Origin: Aceticella autotrophica
GTDB taxonomy: Bacteria; Bacillota; Thermoanaerobacteria; Thermoanaerobacterales; Thermoanaerobacteraceae
Direction: 5' to 3'
DNA length: 64,000 nt
Assembly: GCF_017357865.1 (NCBI RefSeq)
Contig: NZ_CP060096.1
Location: 1,847,001 to 1,911,000 of the forward strand
Both the position numbers and the translations under genes were made by a program. This document shows positions 46,618-58,035 of the stretch, one piece after another. How positions within the stretch are numbered: position 1 is the stretch's first letter; each line of letters begins with the position of its first letter. A model generated the notes under the pieces. That model was not told where the DNA came from, searched no databases, and saw only the letters and a program-made list of their open reading frames with translations.

Positions 46618-46707
46618 TCCTATTATAATTATTAACAGTATTTTATTTTTTATTCAAATTTTAAAATTTGTTTCAAAGAAAAGCTTAAATTAAAAAGCGG
46701 GGTTTAA

Positions 46708-47859
46708 TTATCTCCCGCCTTTATATTCTTCAGGTCTTTCTTTTAATACACCGAATGAATATTTTATTGCTTTTAAAATTCTTTCCGATGCATTTCCATC
46801 CCCATACGGATTTACGGCATTCGCCATTTTATTGTATTCCTCTTTATTCTCTAAAAGAAGTTTTGCTTCATTATACAGGCTCTCAGAATCTGTACCTATT
46901 ATCTTTACAGTACCCGCTTCCACCGCCTCAGGTCTTTCTGTAACATCTCTTAAGACAAGCACCGGTTTCCCCAGTGCCGGCACCTCTTCCTGAAGCCCGC
47001 CGGAATCTGTCATAACCATATAGCATTTCGCCAAAAGATTATGCATTTCATCTGTATCAAGGGGGTCTAAAAGAAGAACATTATCAATGCCGTCAAGTAT
47101 ATTATACACTGTATCACGTACTACCGGATTTTTATGAACAGGATATATTAAATATGTATCTTTAAAATCAACAGCTATATTTCTCAAAGCATTACAAATA
47201 TCTTCCAATGGTTTGCCCCAATTTTCTCTTCTGTGTGCTGTTACAACGATAACCCGCTTTTTATCATAATATAGTTTGTTAAGTCTTTCCTCTCTAAATA
47301 TGTAACCATCCTTTACCGTATATTTCATGGCATCAATGACGGTATTTCCCGTAATAAATATATCCCCCTCATCAACACCCTCTGATAAAAGATTGCCTTT
47401 TGCTGTTTTAGTCGGGGCAAAATGCAAATCTGTCAAGACGCCTGTAAGCCTCCTGTTAATCTCTTCAGGATACGGAAACCATTTGTCATGGGACCTTAAA
47501 CCTGCTTCAACATGTCCCACCTTAATCTTTTTATAAAAAGCTGATAATGCACCGGCAAATGTCGTTGTCGTATCACCATGGACAAGAATCAAATCCGGCT
47601 TGGCTTTCTCCAAGATATCATCAAGCCCCTTGAGAACTGACATCGTTATGGAAGATAAAGTCTGCTTTTCCTTCATTACATCAAGGTCATACCGTGGTTT
47701 TATATCAAAAAGCCTCAGTACCTGGTCAAGCATATCCCGGTGCTGGGCTGTTACACATACAACAGAATCAATTTCACTATCGCTGTTAAGTGCTTTTACA
47801 AGGGGTGCCATCTTAATTGCTTCAGGTCTTGTTCCAAATATTGACATAACTTTTAGCAT
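46708..47859 (-). CDS. wecB: UDP-N-acetylglucosamine 2-epimerase (non-hydrolysing)
   Basis: 383 residues. Interconverts UDP-GlcNAc and UDP-ManNAc for teichoic-acid-type or secondary cell-wall polymers. Motifs: MSIFGTRPEAIKMAPLVKAL at the N terminus, HVEAGLRSHDKWFPYPEEINR near 112, TAHRREN near 213, and the feedback-site SGGLQEE near 288. ATG at 47857-47859 with GGAGG upstream. It follows the lipid-linked sugar transferase gene. SLH domains in this organism need pyruvylated ManNAc-containing polymers, so the two may be linked. Confidence 0.95.
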   Translation of the reverse strand: MLKVMSIFGTRPEAIKMAPLVKALNSDSEIDSVVCVTAQHRDMLDQVLRLFDIKPRYDLDVMKEKQTLSSITMSVLKGLDDILEKAKPDLILVHGDTTTTFAGALSAFYKKIKVGHVEAGLRSHDKWFPYPEEINRRLTGVLTDLHFAPTKTAKGNLLSEGVDEGDIFITGNTVIDAMKYTVKDGYIFREERLNKLYYDKKRVIVVTAHRRENWGKPLEDICNALRNIAVDFKDTYLIYPVHKNPVVRDTVYNILDGIDNVLLLDPLDTDEMHNLLAKCYMVMTDSGGLQEEVPALGKPVLVLRDVTERPEAVEAGTVKIIGTDSESLYNEAKLLLENKEEYNKMANAVNPYGDGNASERILKAIKYSFGVLKERPEEYKGGR

Positions 47860-47914
47860 ATTGAATTCCTCCATTACTTACACTTAATATTTTTAGAAGC
47901 ATCAGCTTAATAGC

Positions 47915-48955
47915 TTAATTTGCATTCATATGTTTGGAACCATGCCGTCCCACAAGCCCCATCCTTTCAGCGCCCCACATTACGATAAATACCACTATAC
48001 AAAGGATGACTAATCCCTTTACACCGCTTATATATGATATAACCACAGCACTTATACCAAGAAATAGGCTTACCCCATACATAACAAGAACTGCCTGTAT
48101 CTGTGTAAGTCCCATCTCAAGCAGTCTGTGGTGAAGATGCCCTTTATCCGGCTGCATTATTGGTTTGCCGTTTTTTGTTCTTCTGATTATTGCAAAGGTT
48201 GTATCAAATATAGGAACCCCAAGGGCTAAAATAGGTACGGCTATTGCTATTGCTGCCGCAGATTTGACAGCACCCTGTATTGATACTGCTGAAAGCACGA
48301 ACCCTAAAAACATAGAGCCTGTATCCCCCATAAATATTTTTGCAGGATTAAAATTATACGGCAAAAACCCTAAGGCTGCCCCTGTAACAGCCGCTGTAAC
48401 AATCGCTGCTTCATATCTTCCATTAATTAACGATACTATAAAAAGTGAGCCTGATGATATAATGGCAATACCTGCCGCAAGCCCGTCCAATCCGTCAATA
48501 AGGTTCATTGCATTCGTAATTCCAACAACCCAGAAAAGTGTAAGCGGAAGTGCAAATATTCCGAGATATATCATCCCGTTTCCAAAGGGATTAGTTAGCC
48601 AGTCTATCTTAACACCGCCAATAATAAGCACCGTTGCAGCTACTATTTGACCCAAAAGCTTTACCTTCGGGGATAATTCATATTTATCGTCAAATATTCC
48701 TAATACGGCAATTATTGTGCATCCTGCTGCTATACAGAAAGTTTCCTCTGTCTTTGGCAAAAACAGGAGTATACTGATAATGGCTCCAAGGTAAATTGCA
48801 GCACCTCCCAGTCTTGGTATCGGTTTTTTGTGAACACGCCTTCCATCCTTTGGTATATCAATAGCTCCAATAACAAAAGCCAGTTTCTTTGCCGCAGGTG
48901 TAGCTAAAAGTGCAACTATAAGTGCTACAGCAAACGACAACAAGTATATTTTCAT
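47915..48955 (-). CDS. tagO: undecaprenyl-phosphate GlcNAc-1-phosphate transferase (TagO/WecA type)
   Basis: 346 residues. Integral membrane enzyme starting a cell-wall polymer on undecaprenyl phosphate. About ten membrane segments. The conserved loops are VHKKPIPRLGGAAIYLG near residue 45, DDKYELSPKVKLLGQ near 93, NAMNLIDGLDGLAAG near 149 and KIFMGDTGSMFLGF near 210. The cytoplasmic HLHHRLLEMG near 274 marks the WecA/TagO group rather than MraY. ATG with AGGAGG upstream. Forms a cassette with wecB. Confidence 0.93.
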   Translation of the reverse strand: MKIYLLSFAVALIVALLATPAAKKLAFVIGAIDIPKDGRRVHKKPIPRLGGAAIYLGAIISILLFLPKTEETFCIAAGCTIIAVLGIFDDKYELSPKVKLLGQIVAATVLIIGGVKIDWLTNPFGNGMIYLGIFALPLTLFWVVGITNAMNLIDGLDGLAAGIAIISSGSLFIVSLINGRYEAAIVTAAVTGAALGFLPYNFNPAKIFMGDTGSMFLGFVLSAVSIQGAVKSAAAIAIAVPILALGVPIFDTTFAIIRRTKNGKPIMQPDKGHLHHRLLEMGLTQIQAVLVMYGVSLFLGISAVVISYISGVKGLVILCIVVFIVMWGAERMGLVGRHGSKHMNAN

Positions 48956-49043
48956 ATGTTAAACCTCCTTAGCTTTTTGAGCATAAATTCTGATAAAACA
49001 TCGGTTCGTTTTTACTATCAAAAAACCACCTGCCAAAGCTATT

Positions 49044-49487
49044 TTACCTTTCAATTTTTACTATGTCAAGTCCGGCTTCCTTTATAAACTCCATCGACAG
49101 CTCATCCGGATACCCTTCTTGATAGACAATCCTTTTTATCCCTGCATTAATCAGCATCTTAGCACACAAAGAACATGGACATACATTCACATAAATTGTA
49201 GCATCTTTTGTGCTTACACCGTTTAAAGCCGCCTGTATAATAGCATTTTGTTCGGCATGTATCCCTCTGCAAAGCTCATGCCTCTCGCCAGACGGTATTT
49301 TAAGTTTCTCCCTCATACATCCGGTTTCTTCACAGTGCTTTAAACCTGATGGCGCCCCATTATAACCTGTTGAGATTATATGCATGTCCTTTACGATTAC
49401 CGCTCCAACATGCTTCCTTAAACAAGTAGAACGCATTTTCACTATATCTACTATCTGCATGAAATATTCATCCCAAGAAGGTCTCAT
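49044..49487 (-). CDS. deoxycytidylate deaminase
   Basis: 147 residues. Converts dCMP to dUMP for thymidylate synthesis. Zinc and active-site motifs are GIHAEQNAI (His and catalytic Glu) near residue 72 and [13 protein letters not shown] near 103. The extra N-terminal zinc-type residues seen in family members ([20 protein letters not shown]) are present. Similar to ComEB of Bacillus. ATG with GGAGGTG upstream. Next gene in the same direction is upp, 40 bases upstream. Confidence 0.93.
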   Translation of the reverse strand: MRPSWDEYFMQIVDIVKMRSTCLRKHVGAVIVKDMHIISTGYNGAPSGLKHCEETGCMREKLKIPSGERHELCRGIHAEQNAIIQAALNGVSTKDATIYVNVCPCSLCAKMLINAGIKRIVYQEGYPDELSMEFIKEAGLDIVKIER

Positions 49488-49527
49488 ACCTTACACCTCC
49501 GATATACTTGCACATGATTGCGTGAAT

Positions 49528-50624
<1,097 letters not shown>

Positions 50625-50660
50625 ATCAATACGCTCCTATTCTCCAAATTTCAATATTAA

Positions 50661-51107
50661 TCACTCAAAAATCTTTTTTAAAATAAGATTAACCGCATTA
50701 TATAAATTTTTTGCCGTAGTACGGTATACCTCTTTATCCTTCCCAAAGGGGTCTGATATATCCCCTTTTAAGCTTACGAATTCATTGATTGTATAAATTT
50801 TACCGTTATATTCCGGATATTTAGACTTTATAACACGTTTTTGCGATTCCGTCATTGTAAAAATAAAATCAGCGTCCTTTATATGTTCTCTTTTGAGACT
50901 TTTAGATACATGTCCCGATATGTCAATACCATAATCTTCTTTTAGCACCTCAACTGCTTCCTTTGCAGCCGAATCCCCATCAAAGGCAAATGTGCCCGCA
51001 GACTGTGCCGAAGCTTTTATCCCCTTCTTTTCTGCCAGTGCATTAAAAATCCCTTCTGCCATACTGCTCCTACAGGTATTACCTGTGCATACAAAAAGCA
51101 CCTTCAT
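50661..51107 (-). CDS. ywlE: low-molecular-weight protein phosphatase (YwlE-like)
   Basis: 148 residues. The active site is the P-loop VCTGNTCRSSMAEG at residues 5-18, with the general-acid Asp in ISDPFGKD near 119. In Bacillus the syntenic YwlE is a protein-arginine phosphatase; the Thr in the loop (GNTCRS) supports arginine rather than tyrosine specificity. ATG at 51105-51107, GGAGG five bases upstream; a TTG four codons earlier overlaps the ribosome site. Between rpiB and sua5. Confidence 0.9.
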   Translation of the reverse strand: MKVLFVCTGNTCRSSMAEGIFNALAEKKGIKASAQSAGTFAFDGDSAAKEAVEVLKEDYGIDISGHVSKSLKREHIKDADFIFTMTESQKRVIKSKYPEYNGKIYTINEFVSLKGDISDPFGKDKEVYRTTAKNLYNAVNLILKKIFE

Positions 51108-51123
51108 TTTTACCTCCAAATAT

Positions 51124-52173
51124 CTACACTAATATTTCTTTATAACCGGCAGCTTTTTCAAGCCTGTTCATTACAGCAAGTCCAATCTCGTCACATGAAA
51201 ATCCTTCTGAATATACAATATCAATACCTTGATTGTCAAATTCCCTCAAGACATCAAACAGATTTTTCGCAATTGTTTCAGGATTATTCCTGTCTCCTAC
51301 GACAATAACATATCCCTTGCAATACTGTGGCGACGTTTGCTCTGTAGCCATTATACCAACTTTTTTCCCATTATTCAATTGGATTTCCGTTAATTCTTGT
51401 ATCTTTTTTATGACATTTTCAAGATTGCCTTTAACAATATAAATTTCTGCATTCGGCGAATAATGCTTATATTTCATTCCCGGCGCCTTTGCCTTTAAAT
51501 CCCCTGATGATTCTTCAGATACCGCCAAATCAACCTTTACCTCACCAATAACTTTTTCAATCATTTCCTTTGTTATACTGCCGGGTCGTAAAATGATGGG
51601 AATTTCTTCCGTCATATCAAGAACAGTTGATTCTACGCCAACATCACATCTTCCACCGTCAATTATTACATCAACCTTCCCGTTAAGGTCATGTATTACA
51701 TGAGAAACTTCCGTTGGACTAGGCTTGCCGGAAAGATTTGCGCTGGGGGCAGATATGGGTACCCCGGCATGCTTTATTAAAAGATGGGCAATTCGGTTTG
51801 AAGGCATCCTAAGAGCTACAGTATTTGTCCCTGCCGTATTTATATAAGGTACAATGTCTGATTTTTCAAATATCATAGTCAGGGGACCGGGCCAGAATTT
51901 TTTCATGAGTATTACTGCCTTATATGGTATCTCTTTAACATATCTATGTAAATCTTCAAATTCAGCTATGTGAAGAATAAGAGGATTGTCCTGCGGTCTT
52001 CCTTTGGCAATAAATATCTTTTTTACCGCATCTTCATTTAAGGAATTTGCCCCAAGCCCATATACGGTTTCTGTTGGAAATGCTACAAGCCCTCCCTCCC
52101 TTAATACCTTCGCTGCTTCCTCAATTAATTTTATATCCGGATTATTTTTATCAAGTTTAATAATTTTCGTCAT
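51124..52173 (-). CDS. ywlC: L-threonylcarbamoyladenylate synthase (Sua5/YwlC)
   Basis: 349 residues. Makes threonylcarbamoyl-AMP for the t6A37 modification of ANN-decoding tRNAs. The YrdC domain (1-210) has EGGLVAFPTETVYGLGANSL near 29, KGRPQDNPLILH near 59, PSANLSGKPSPT near 146 and LRPGSIT near 198. A linker and a C-terminal Sua5 domain (from about 235) follow. The ATG at 52171-52173 follows GGAAG; an upstream extension of 41 residues would overlap the ZIP gene and is rejected. Starts 15 bases after the ZIP gene stop. Confidence 0.93.
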   Translation of the reverse strand: MTKIIKLDKNNPDIKLIEEAAKVLREGGLVAFPTETVYGLGANSLNEDAVKKIFIAKGRPQDNPLILHIAEFEDLHRYVKEIPYKAVILMKKFWPGPLTMIFEKSDIVPYINTAGTNTVALRMPSNRIAHLLIKHAGVPISAPSANLSGKPSPTEVSHVIHDLNGKVDVIIDGGRCDVGVESTVLDMTEEIPIILRPGSITKEMIEKVIGEVKVDLAVSEESSGDLKAKAPGMKYKHYSPNAEIYIVKGNLENVIKKIQELTEIQLNNGKKVGIMATEQTSPQYCKGYVIVVGDRNNPETIAKNLFDVLREFDNQGIDIVYSEGFSCDEIGLAVMNRLEKAAGYKEILV

Positions 52174-52187
52174 ATATATACTTCCTT

Positions 52188-52910
52188 TCATAAAAGCTCT
52201 GTTATTATTATACCACCAATAACCCCTGCAATCATTCCTATAACCGATATTCTTCCCTTGTATAGGTCTCTTGACTGCGGTATCATTTCGCCGCATATAA
52301 CGTAAAGCATTGCACCGCCGGCAATCCCGAGATTCAAAGAAATAAAAAAGGGTGATATCTCACCCATATATACACCTGCTATCGTGCCTATCCCCGTAGG
52401 AATACCTGCAAGAATTGCATATATCATATTTTTCAGAGGTGTTACACCCCCTAAGGACAAGGGTGTAGCCATCGCTATACCTTCAGGCACATCATGCAGC
52501 ACAATAACAAGGGCAATGCTTATCCCAAAAGCTTTTGAAGCCATAAAGCCGGAACCAACAGCTAAGCCTTCCGGAAAATTGTGTACCGCTATCGCAAGTC
52601 CCATTATAATTCCTTCTTTAAGATAATCATTTTTTTTATGCCCTGATGTAGATACTAAATCATCAAATATTATCACAATAAGTACACCTACAATCATGCC
52701 AAATAAACCTGTCATATAACTGTGTACTTCAAATGCATGCGGCAGAAGGTCAAATGTAACCACAGAAAGCATCAGCCCCCCGGCAAATCCCATTATCGTG
52801 CTTAAAAACCTGTTGGAGGGATTTCTATATAAAAAGGTTAATGCCCCACCTGAACCGGTACCTACTATCCCGATAAAAAAACCTAATAATATCACATTTA
52901 AGGCATCCAT
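52188..52910 (-). CDS. ZIP-family divalent metal transporter
   Basis: 240 residues, about eight membrane segments. Metal-binding motifs: AVHNFPEGLAVG (segment 4) and VLHDVPEGIAMATPLS (segment 5). Substrate is zinc or another divalent cation. The second segment includes GFAGGLMLSVVTFDLLPHAFE. A short His-poor loop (STSGHKKNDY) lies between segments 3 and 4. Located where Bacillus has the unrelated manganese exporter MntP (ywlD). Confidence 0.9.
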   Translation of the reverse strand: MDALNVILLGFFIGIVGTGSGGALTFLYRNPSNRFLSTIMGFAGGLMLSVVTFDLLPHAFEVHSYMTGLFGMIVGVLIVIIFDDLVSTSGHKKNDYLKEGIIMGLAIAVHNFPEGLAVGSGFMASKAFGISIALVIVLHDVPEGIAMATPLSLGGVTPLKNMIYAILAGIPTGIGTIAGVYMGEISPFFISLNLGIAGGAMLYVICGEMIPQSRDLYKGRISVIGMIAGVIGGIIITELL

Positions 52911-52978
52911 AATTAGTCCTCTTTCCCTTTTACTTTATCTACCTTAAATGTATTCCCTCATATCTTCTAATATGATAA

Positions 52979-54043
52979 TTAATTTATATTTTTCAGTTTT
53001 TCTGTCTGATCCTCGGTAATCAATGCATCAATTATTTCATCAAGATTGCCGTCCAAAACAAACTGCAGCTTATAAAGGGTAAGTCCAATCCTATGATCCG
53101 TAATTCTGCCCTGAGGATAATTATATGTCCTTATCCGTTCACTTCTATCACCGGTTCCTACCTGTGATTTCCTTGTTTCAGACATCTCCTTCTCTTTTTC
53201 TTCCTGCGCCATTTCATAAAGCCTTGCCCTCAGTATCTTCATGGCACGCTCCCTGTTCTGCAGCTGTGACCTTTCATCCTGACATGTTATAACAATACCT
53301 GTCGGAATATGTGTAAGCCTTACCGCTGAATCAGTGGTATTTACGCTCTGTCCCCCATGTCCGCCTGACCTGAAAACATCAAGTTTTATATCATTGGGAT
53401 TTATCTCCACATCCACATCTTCCGCTTCAGGAAGCACCGCAACTGTTGCCGTTGATGTGTGAATCCTGCCTCCTGCTTCAGTTGTCGGTATTCTCTGAAC
53501 CCTGTGTACACCACTTTCATATTTCAAACGGCTGTATACGCCTTTACCGGATATATTAAATATGATTTCCTTAAAACCGCCCAGCTCTGTGGGATTTGAA
53601 CTCATTATTTCGGTTTTCCAGCGCCTTTTTTCAGCATACATTGTATACATTCTAAACAAATCATATGCAAAAAGCGCTGCTTCTTCACCACCGGCGCCAG
53701 CCCTTATCTCCATAATTACATCCTTCACATCATTAGGATCCTTAGGTATTAAAAGAAGTTTTATTTCATTCTCAATTTCTTCCTTCTTTTTTTTAAGTTC
53801 CTCGAGCTCCTGCTCTGCCATATCCTTCATATCAGGGTCATCGCTTTCTAAGAGCTCTTTTGTTTCTTCTATATCCTCAATGACCTTTTTATATTCCCTG
53901 TATTTTGTTACGATTTCTTCTAATGCCGCATGCTCTTTAACAAACTTCTGCCATTCCTCCCTGTTCGATATAATCTCAGGATCACTTATCTTCTTGCTTA
54001 AATCTACATATCTGTTTTCTATATCTTGAATTTTATCAATCAT
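52979..54043 (-). CDS. prfA: peptide chain release factor 1
   Basis: 354 residues. Reads UAG and UAA. Includes the PxT-type anticodon tripeptide in [15 protein letters not shown] near residue 184 and the catalytic [19 protein letters not shown] near 226. The N-terminal half is a long coiled coil. ATG with GAGGTG upstream. prmC, which methylates the GGQ glutamine, is 45 bases upstream. Confidence 0.96.
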   Translation of the reverse strand: MIDKIQDIENRYVDLSKKISDPEIISNREEWQKFVKEHAALEEIVTKYREYKKVIEDIEETKELLESDDPDMKDMAEQELEELKKKKEEIENEIKLLLIPKDPNDVKDVIMEIRAGAGGEEAALFAYDLFRMYTMYAEKRRWKTEIMSSNPTELGGFKEIIFNISGKGVYSRLKYESGVHRVQRIPTTEAGGRIHTSTATVAVLPEAEDVDVEINPNDIKLDVFRSGGHGGQSVNTTDSAVRLTHIPTGIVITCQDERSQLQNRERAMKILRARLYEMAQEEKEKEMSETRKSQVGTGDRSERIRTYNYPQGRITDHRIGLTLYKLQFVLDGNLDEIIDALITEDQTEKLKNIN

Positions 54044-54088
54044 TATCTCAATTTCACCTCGAATTTAGATTATATCACAATATAACCT

Positions 54089-54934
54089 TTATGAAAATAA
54101 TTCCCTTTTTCCGATAACAACCCTATCGATTCCCTGTAAATCCTTGATTACCTCTAAACTAAAAAAATTAGCGTTTTTAAGTAAATCCTTAACTTCACCT
54201 GCTTGATTATAACCTACTTCAAAAGCAATATAACCATCAGCTTTTAAATGTTTTCCGGCATCTTTTATAATTCTTCTGTAAAATAAAAGCCCGTCTTTGC
54301 CTCCGTCAAGAGCTATTAAAGGCTCTTTTTGCACCTCCTCCTGAAGTTTTTCAATATCTTTACTTCTTATATACGGAGGATTTGATATAATAAAGTCAAA
54401 TTCTGCCTCGTCAGGCAGTGAAGAATACAAATCACTTTTGATAAATTTAATTTTCCCATCAACAGCATTTCTTTTGGCATTTTTTTTAGCAATTGCAAGG
54501 GCATCATTGCTTATGTCAACCGCATATCCTTTTGAATTAATGGAATATTTAGCTATACTTACAGCGATTGCCCCGCTTCCCGTTCCTATATCAAGGAAGC
54601 GTGAATTTGGTTTTAATCTTTTTAATACTTCTTCCACAAGTATTTCCGTTTCTGGTCTCGGTATTAAAACAGCCGGACTTACCTCGAATTCAAGCCCCAT
54701 AAAACATTTTTTCCCAACAATATATTGATATGGTATATTCTTTTTTCTCTCAGAGATTAATCCGAAGAAATGCTTTAAGTCTTCCTCTTTAAGGTCTGTA
54801 TCCCTGTTTATAATTATATATCTCCTGTCAGTATCAAGAGTAAAGGCTAAAAAAAGCTCTGATTCAAAGCGGGGATTTTCGCAGACAGACTTTAGCATTT
54901 CTGCTCCCGCCAAAACAGCCTCATATACTTTCAA
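54089..54934 (-). CDS. prmC: release-factor glutamine N5-methyltransferase PrmC
   Basis: 281 residues. Methylates the GGQ glutamine of PrfA and PrfB with SAM. Motifs: the SAM loop FLDIGTGSGAIAVSIA near residue 110 and the catalytic NPPYI near 180. The TTG at 54932-54934 is chosen because AGGAGG sits 8 bases upstream; an ATG ten codons earlier lies further inside the DUF1385 gene with no such site. The start overlaps that gene by 14 bases. Confidence 0.93.
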   Translation of the reverse strand: MKVYEAVLAGAEMLKSVCENPRFESELFLAFTLDTDRRYIIINRDTDLKEEDLKHFFGLISERKKNIPYQYIVGKKCFMGLEFEVSPAVLIPRPETEILVEEVLKRLKPNSRFLDIGTGSGAIAVSIAKYSINSKGYAVDISNDALAIAKKNAKRNAVDGKIKFIKSDLYSSLPDEAEFDFIISNPPYIRSKDIEKLQEEVQKEPLIALDGGKDGLLFYRRIIKDAGKHLKADGYIAFEVGYNQAGEVKDLLKNANFFSLEVIKDLQGIDRVVIGKRELFS

Positions 54935-55844
54935 AAGCCTTTCCTCCTTCGTCTTCAAGGACACTTTTAAGTGATGTTATTGCAACCTCAAGCTGGCTGT
55001 CATCAGGTTCTTTTGTTGTTAATTTTTGAAGCAAGAGACCGGGGTATGTCAGCATAGCAATTATCCTGTTGTCACTTCTTCCTGCAAGTTTTATTAGCTC
55101 ATAAGAAATGCCAGCCACAACGGGAAGCAATAAAATCCTGCTTATTATTCTAATATAAAGTGAAGGCCATTTTAAAAATGAGAATACAATTATTGACACT
55201 ATCATAACAATGAATAAAAAATTAGTACCGCATCTCGGATGAAGTGTCGTATATTTACGGGCATTTTCAACCGTTAATTCTTCTTCATACTCAAAACAAT
55301 GTATTGTTTTATGTTCTGCCCCATGGTATTGAAACACCCTTTTTATATCCTTCATTTGAGAAATAAGCACAAGATATAATAAAAATATAACAACCCTTAT
55401 GAAACCTTCAAAAAAATTGATTAATATAGTATTTTTAGTGAATTCTTTTAGAAAACCTGCAATATATGTCGGTCCAATAAAAAATATAATTATAGATATG
55501 ATCAGTGATAAAGCGACTGAAAAATACATTGCTATATCATCAAGCTTATCACCAAACAATTTTTTGAGAAAATTATCAAACCTTGTCGGTTTCATATCTT
55601 CATCTTCAATCAAGCCGGCTGAATACGTAAGAGCCTTGGCTCCAATAATAAGGGAATCGATAAGCGCAAAAGTACCCCTTATAAAAGGTAATGAAAAGAA
55701 TTTATTTTTTTTCGTTAAAGGCTCAGTCATTTCCTTTTTGACAATTATATCGCTATCTTTCCTTACTGCTATCGCAACACTGTTATGTCCTCTCATCATA
55801 ACACCTTCTATTACCGCCTGACCGCCGATATCAGTCTTTTTCAC
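54921..55844 (-). CDS. DUF1385 (YqhQ-like) membrane protein
   Basis: 307 residues, function unknown. Family signature at the N terminus: DIGGQAVIEGVMMRGHNSVA (residues 4-23). A middle of three to four membrane segments is followed by YHGAEHKTIHCFEY near 177 and RCGTNFLF near 205. A metal or nucleotide role has been suggested for the HxxE-type motif but is not established. GTG start with AAGGAGG upstream. Overlaps prmC at its end; often found with prmC-prfA in Firmicutes. Confidence 0.88.
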   Translation of the reverse strand: MKKTDIGGQAVIEGVMMRGHNSVAIAVRKDSDIIVKKEMTEPLTKKNKFFSLPFIRGTFALIDSLIIGAKALTYSAGLIEDEDMKPTRFDNFLKKLFGDKLDDIAMYFSVALSLIISIIIFFIGPTYIAGFLKEFTKNTILINFFEGFIRVVIFLLYLVLISQMKDIKRVFQYHGAEHKTIHCFEYEEELTVENARKYTTLHPRCGTNFLFIVMIVSIIVFSFLKWPSLYIRIISRILLLPVVAGISYELIKLAGRSDNRIIAMLTYPGLLLQKLTTKEPDDSQLEVAITSLKSVLEDEGGKAFESI

Positions 55845-55876
55845 ACTATCCCTCCTTTACTCTATGTTATTGTATC

Positions 55877-55921
55877 AAGAGGACGGTTCTACCTCACGCA
55901 TATCAGTAGAACCGTCCTCTT
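55877..55921. repeat. perfect 16-base inverted repeat between rpmE and the DUF1385 gene
   Basis: AAGAGGACGGTTCTAC (55877-55892) and GTAGAACCGTCCTCTT (55906-55921), loop 13 bases. No T-tract follows on the minus strand. The GGACGG/CCGTCC core is of the kind seen in REP-like elements; it may also end rpmE. Confidence 0.75.
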
Positions 55922-55939
55922 TAGTATCTACGGTCAAAA

Positions 55940-56149
55940 TTATTTTTTTGCAGAATCAAATCTCTTTTTAAACCGTTCAACCCTTCCGCCTGTATCAACT
56001 ATCTTCTGATGTCCTGTAAAAAATGGGTGGCATTTTGAACATATTTCAACCTTCAGTTCTCTTTTTGTAGAACCGGTCAAAAATGTATTACCACATGCGC
56101 ATTTAACAACAGCATCATGATAATATTCCGGATGTATTCCTTCTTTCAC
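55940..56149 (-). CDS. rpmE: ribosomal protein bL31, zinc-binding form
   Basis: 69 residues. Large-subunit protein at the central protuberance. Begins KEGIHPEYY after its start codon. The zinc ligands are in CACGN and [10 protein letters not shown], so this is the zinc form and not the YtiA-type replacement. GTG at 56147-56149 with AGAGGTG six bases upstream; an earlier in-frame TTG lies too close to it. Followed by the DUF1385 gene and preceded by rho, as in Bacillus. Confidence 0.95.
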   Translation of the reverse strand: MKEGIHPEYYHDAVVKCACGNTFLTGSTKRELKVEICSKCHPFFTGHQKIVDTGGRVERFKKRFDSAKK

Positions 56150-56211
56150 TGTCTTCACCTCTTTCAAACCGAATTACACTTGAATAATTATATCATATAT
56201 GATTTATAATA

Positions 56212-57741
56212 TCAAGATTTGTAGAATTGCATCAGCTGTGACCTTATACCCTCTATAAATTCATTGTTTGTTTTTGTCCTCATTAATTTTTCTATAAGCA
56301 TTTCTGTAACCTCTCCCTGTGGCACACTGCTCATGGCTTTTCTAATCATAAACATTGCTTCAATTTCCCTCGGTGTAAGTAAAAGTTCTTCTCTCCTTGT
56401 TCCCGATTTATAAATATCAATCGCAGGGAATATACGTCTTTCCTGTAATCTCCTGTCAAGGTGAAGCTCCATATTGCCTGTCCCTTTAAACTCTTCAAAT
56501 ATTACATCATCCATGCGGCTTCCTGTTTCGATTAATGAAGTGGCAAGTATTGTAAGGCTTCCGCCTTCCTCTATATTCCTGGCAGCGCCAAAAAACCTCT
56601 TAGGGGGATGAAGCGCAGATGGGTCAATACCGCCTGACAAGGTTCTTCCAGATGGAGGCGTAACAAGATTATATGCCCTTGCAAGTCTTGTTATACTGTC
56701 CATAAGTATAACTACATCTTTTTTATATTCAACAAGTCTTTTAGCATATTCTAAAACCATTTCCGCAACCTTCGTGTGGTGTTCCGGAAGTTCGTCAAAT
56801 GTAGAATAAACAACTTCCCCATTTATAGACCTCTTCATATCGGTAACTTCTTCAGGTCTTTCATCAACAAGTAAAACAATCAAATGAATTTCGGGATGAT
56901 TCTTGGAAATGCTGTTGGCAAATTTTTTAAGAAGGGTTGTTTTACCCGCTTTAGGAGGTGCTACAATCATGCCCCTCTGTCCTTTTCCAATTGGTGCAAT
57001 TATATCCACAAGCCTCATCGCAAGCTCAGTCGGATTTGTTTCCAGTTTGATTTTTTCCTGTGGAAAAATAGGTGTAAGTTCATCGAAAGGAATTCTTCTC
57101 TTTGCTAATTCAGGATTTTCATCATTTATTGACTCGACATAAAGAATAGCTGAATATTTTTCTCCTTCTCTCGGTATCCTTGTAATTCCTCTTACCTTAT
57201 CGCCGATTTTTAAGCCAAAACGCCTTATCTGCGATTGAGAAATATATATATCCTTAGAACCCTGCATGAAATTTTCTACCCTTAGAAAGCCATATCCATC
57301 AGGCATTATATCAAGAACACCTTCTGCCACAATATCTCCTTGTGTCTCAATAAGTTCTTTCAATGGCTCCGAAACTTCCCCTACTAATGGCAGCCCTTCT
57401 TTTATGAATGAATTTATTCTTTCACCATTTTTTTCTTTTATCTTTACCGTTGTATCTTGATTTAAGTCCTCAATTTCTTGCACTGCCCCTTTAAGATTTT
57501 CATCAACTACTTTTAAATTCAACATCTCATTATTATCCTCTCTTGTTTCTTCCTTCTCAATCTCTTTTTCTTCTTTCGCTTCTTCTCTTGTTTCTTCTTT
57601 AATACCTACCCGTTTTGATTCTTCTTCTATAATATCTCTTAATTGCTGTTTTCTGTATTTTGTAATGCTTTTTATACCAAGGCTTCTTGCTAATTCCCTC
57701 AATTCCATAAGGGACTTGCCTTCTAATTCTTTTAAATCCAA
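56212..57741 (-). CDS. rho: transcription termination factor Rho
   Basis: 509 residues. RNA helicase that ends untranslated transcripts. The N-terminal SAP-like segment (1-45) is followed by a very acidic, Glu/Lys-rich insert (about 45-105). The RNA-binding CSD-like domain (about 130-205) carries GYGFLR and [14 protein letters not shown]. The ATPase core carries Walker [13 protein letters not shown] near 267, the Walker [16 protein letters not shown] near 349 and the Q/R loop motif [12 protein letters not shown] start with AGGAGG about 11 bases upstream. A 295-base leader precedes it. Confidence 0.95.
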   Translation of the reverse strand: MDLKELEGKSLMELRELARSLGIKSITKYRKQQLRDIIEEESKRVGIKEETREEAKEEKEIEKEETREDNNEMLNLKVVDENLKGAVQEIEDLNQDTTVKIKEKNGERINSFIKEGLPLVGEVSEPLKELIETQGDIVAEGVLDIMPDGYGFLRVENFMQGSKDIYISQSQIRRFGLKIGDKVRGITRIPREGEKYSAILYVESINDENPELAKRRIPFDELTPIFPQEKIKLETNPTELAMRLVDIIAPIGKGQRGMIVAPPKAGKTTLLKKFANSISKNHPEIHLIVLLVDERPEEVTDMKRSINGEVVYSTFDELPEHHTKVAEMVLEYAKRLVEYKKDVVILMDSITRLARAYNLVTPPSGRTLSGGIDPSALHPPKRFFGAARNIEEGGSLTILATSLIETGSRMDDVIFEEFKGTGNMELHLDRRLQERRIFPAIDIYKSGTRREELLLTPREIEAMFMIRKAMSSVPQGEVTEMLIEKLMRTKTNNEFIEGIRSQLMQFYKS

Positions 57742-57906
57742 ATAAAAGGCACCTCCTATCTAAGATTTTTTAATTTTTTTAATTCAAAATTACTATGGAA
57801 TTTTTAAATTGATTGAGAAAAAAATAAAAAGGACAGGCATTGTATTTAGATAATGCACATTATTTTTTTTATAACTATTACTCCTCCATAAATACACTAT
57901 ATATTT

Positions 57907-57935
57907 ATTTTATTTTTACTTTTATAAAATGTCAA
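57907..57935 (-). promoter_or_regulatory. predicted promoter of rho
   Basis: TTGACA (57930-57935) and TAAAAT (57907-57912) on the minus strand with a 17-base spacer. Confidence 0.65.
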
Positions 57936-58008
57936 GTAAAAATTCTAATTTTTTCTGATTTATTTTTATTTTTTACAATATAATTATATTTTATACCATA
58001 GAAATTTA

Positions 58009-58035
58009 AAAAGATGGGACATTCTCCCATCTTTT
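58009..58035 (-). terminator. terminator after the transaldolase gene
   Basis: AAAAGATGGGA and TCCCATCTTTT pair around CATTC. On the minus strand TTTTTAAATTT follows. It starts one base after the transaldolase stop. Confidence 0.85.
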
